NCBI GenBank assembly: GCA_027080545.1
Contig: JALWRV010000210.1
Location: 1-5,976 of the forward strand
Direction: 5' to 3'
Length of the DNA stretch: 5,976 nt
Source of the DNA: Parvularculaceae bacterium
Lineage (GTDB): Bacteria > Pseudomonadota > Alphaproteobacteria > Caulobacterales > Parvularculaceae
Positions within the stretch are counted from its first letter, which is position 1. Each line of letters starts with the position of its first letter. The position numbers and the translations under genes were made by a program. The notes under the pieces were generated by a model. The model did no database searches, was not told the DNA's origin, and saw only the letters and a program-made list of their open reading frames with translations. Of the stretch, positions 5,894 to 5,976 are shown piece by piece.

Positions 5894-5922
5894 TTGAAAC
5901 CAAAAGCGCACACCCCTAGATT
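5894..5922 (+). promoter_or_regulatory. Candidate sigma-70-type promoter for the gene at 5930
   Basis: TTGAAA at 5894-5899, a 17-bp spacer, then TAGATT at 5917-5922. The expected transcription start is 6-8 nt downstream, at or just before ATG 5930, so the mRNA would be leaderless or nearly so. No Shine-Dalgarno is present before that ATG, which fits. The -10 match is imperfect. Confidence 0.4.
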
Positions 5923-5929
5923 GTAGCCT

Positions 5930-5976
5930 ATGGCGGATGAAAACACCAAGGACGGGCAAAGCCCCCAACCCACCCC
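5930..5976 (+). CDS. 5' end of an unidentified gene, cut by window edge
   Basis: Only 15 full codons are visible, reading MADENTKDGQSPQPT and remaining open to the edge. The polar, acidic and proline-containing N terminus recalls the disordered starts of several alphaproteobacterial proteins, including some SecB chaperones, but 15 residues are not enough to identify it. Support for a real gene comes from the divergent arrangement with the peroxiredoxin gene and a candidate promoter placed immediately upstream. There is no Shine-Dalgarno sequence. Confidence 0.5.
   Translation, partial: MADENTKDGQSPQPT

Noticed and set aside
5793..5903. N-terminal extension of the peroxiredoxin up to 5903
   Set aside because: The frame is open there, but the family N terminus begins at MIKAGD and a strong AAGGAG sits 7 nt before ATG 5792. 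The extension would include both tandem repeat copies.

Overview
The window looks like ordinary core chromosome of an alphaproteobacterium of moderate GC. The evidence is an alphaproteobacterial-type ArgS (GGPNVAKPLHVGH signature, KTREGG in place of a KMSKS loop), a type II (aminoglycoside-phosphotransferase-fold) homoserine kinase, and the gene order ispH-thrB-rnhA, which I recall from rhizobia, brucellae and relatives. I see no mobile element, CRISPR array, tRNA, rRNA or integration scar, and no defence or toxin system. I found no strong candidate for a wholly new system.

Layout: (1) 1-1660, minus strand, argS, cut by the left window edge and missing its last few dozen codons. (2) 1680-2318, minus strand, an uncharacterised lipoprotein gene 19 nt upstream of argS and probably co-transcribed with it. 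(3) 2319-2510, a divergent intergenic region with several small hairpins. (4) 2511-5316, plus strand, a compact ispH-thrB-rnhA operon: 3 nt between ispH and thrB, and an 8-nt overlap between thrB and rnhA. (5) 5313-5792, minus strand, a Prx5/PrxII-type peroxiredoxin whose stop codon overlaps the rnhA stop codon tail to tail. (6) 5793-5929, a divergent promoter region with a perfect 16-bp tandem repeat in the peroxiredoxin leader. (7) 5930-5976, plus strand, the first codons of another gene, cut by the right edge.

The encoded roles are housekeeping: arginine charging of tRNA, the last step of the MEP isoprenoid pathway (Fe-S enzyme), threonine biosynthesis, removal of RNA from RNA:DNA hybrids, and peroxide detoxification. 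No single pathway joins them.

The most unusual item is rnhA. It encodes a complete RNase HI followed by a C-terminal domain of about 130 residues that resembles an NTF2/SnoaL-like fold. The junction carries a run of nine adenines. Slippage by one base there would hit a stop codon almost at once and yield a 149-residue protein, the normal size of RNase HI. One gene could therefore give both a short and a fused product, or the run could be a sequencing or evolutionary scar. Secondary points are the apparently leaderless gene at 5930, the unusual leaders of ispH and the peroxiredoxin, and the zero-length convergent junction between rnhA and the peroxiredoxin.
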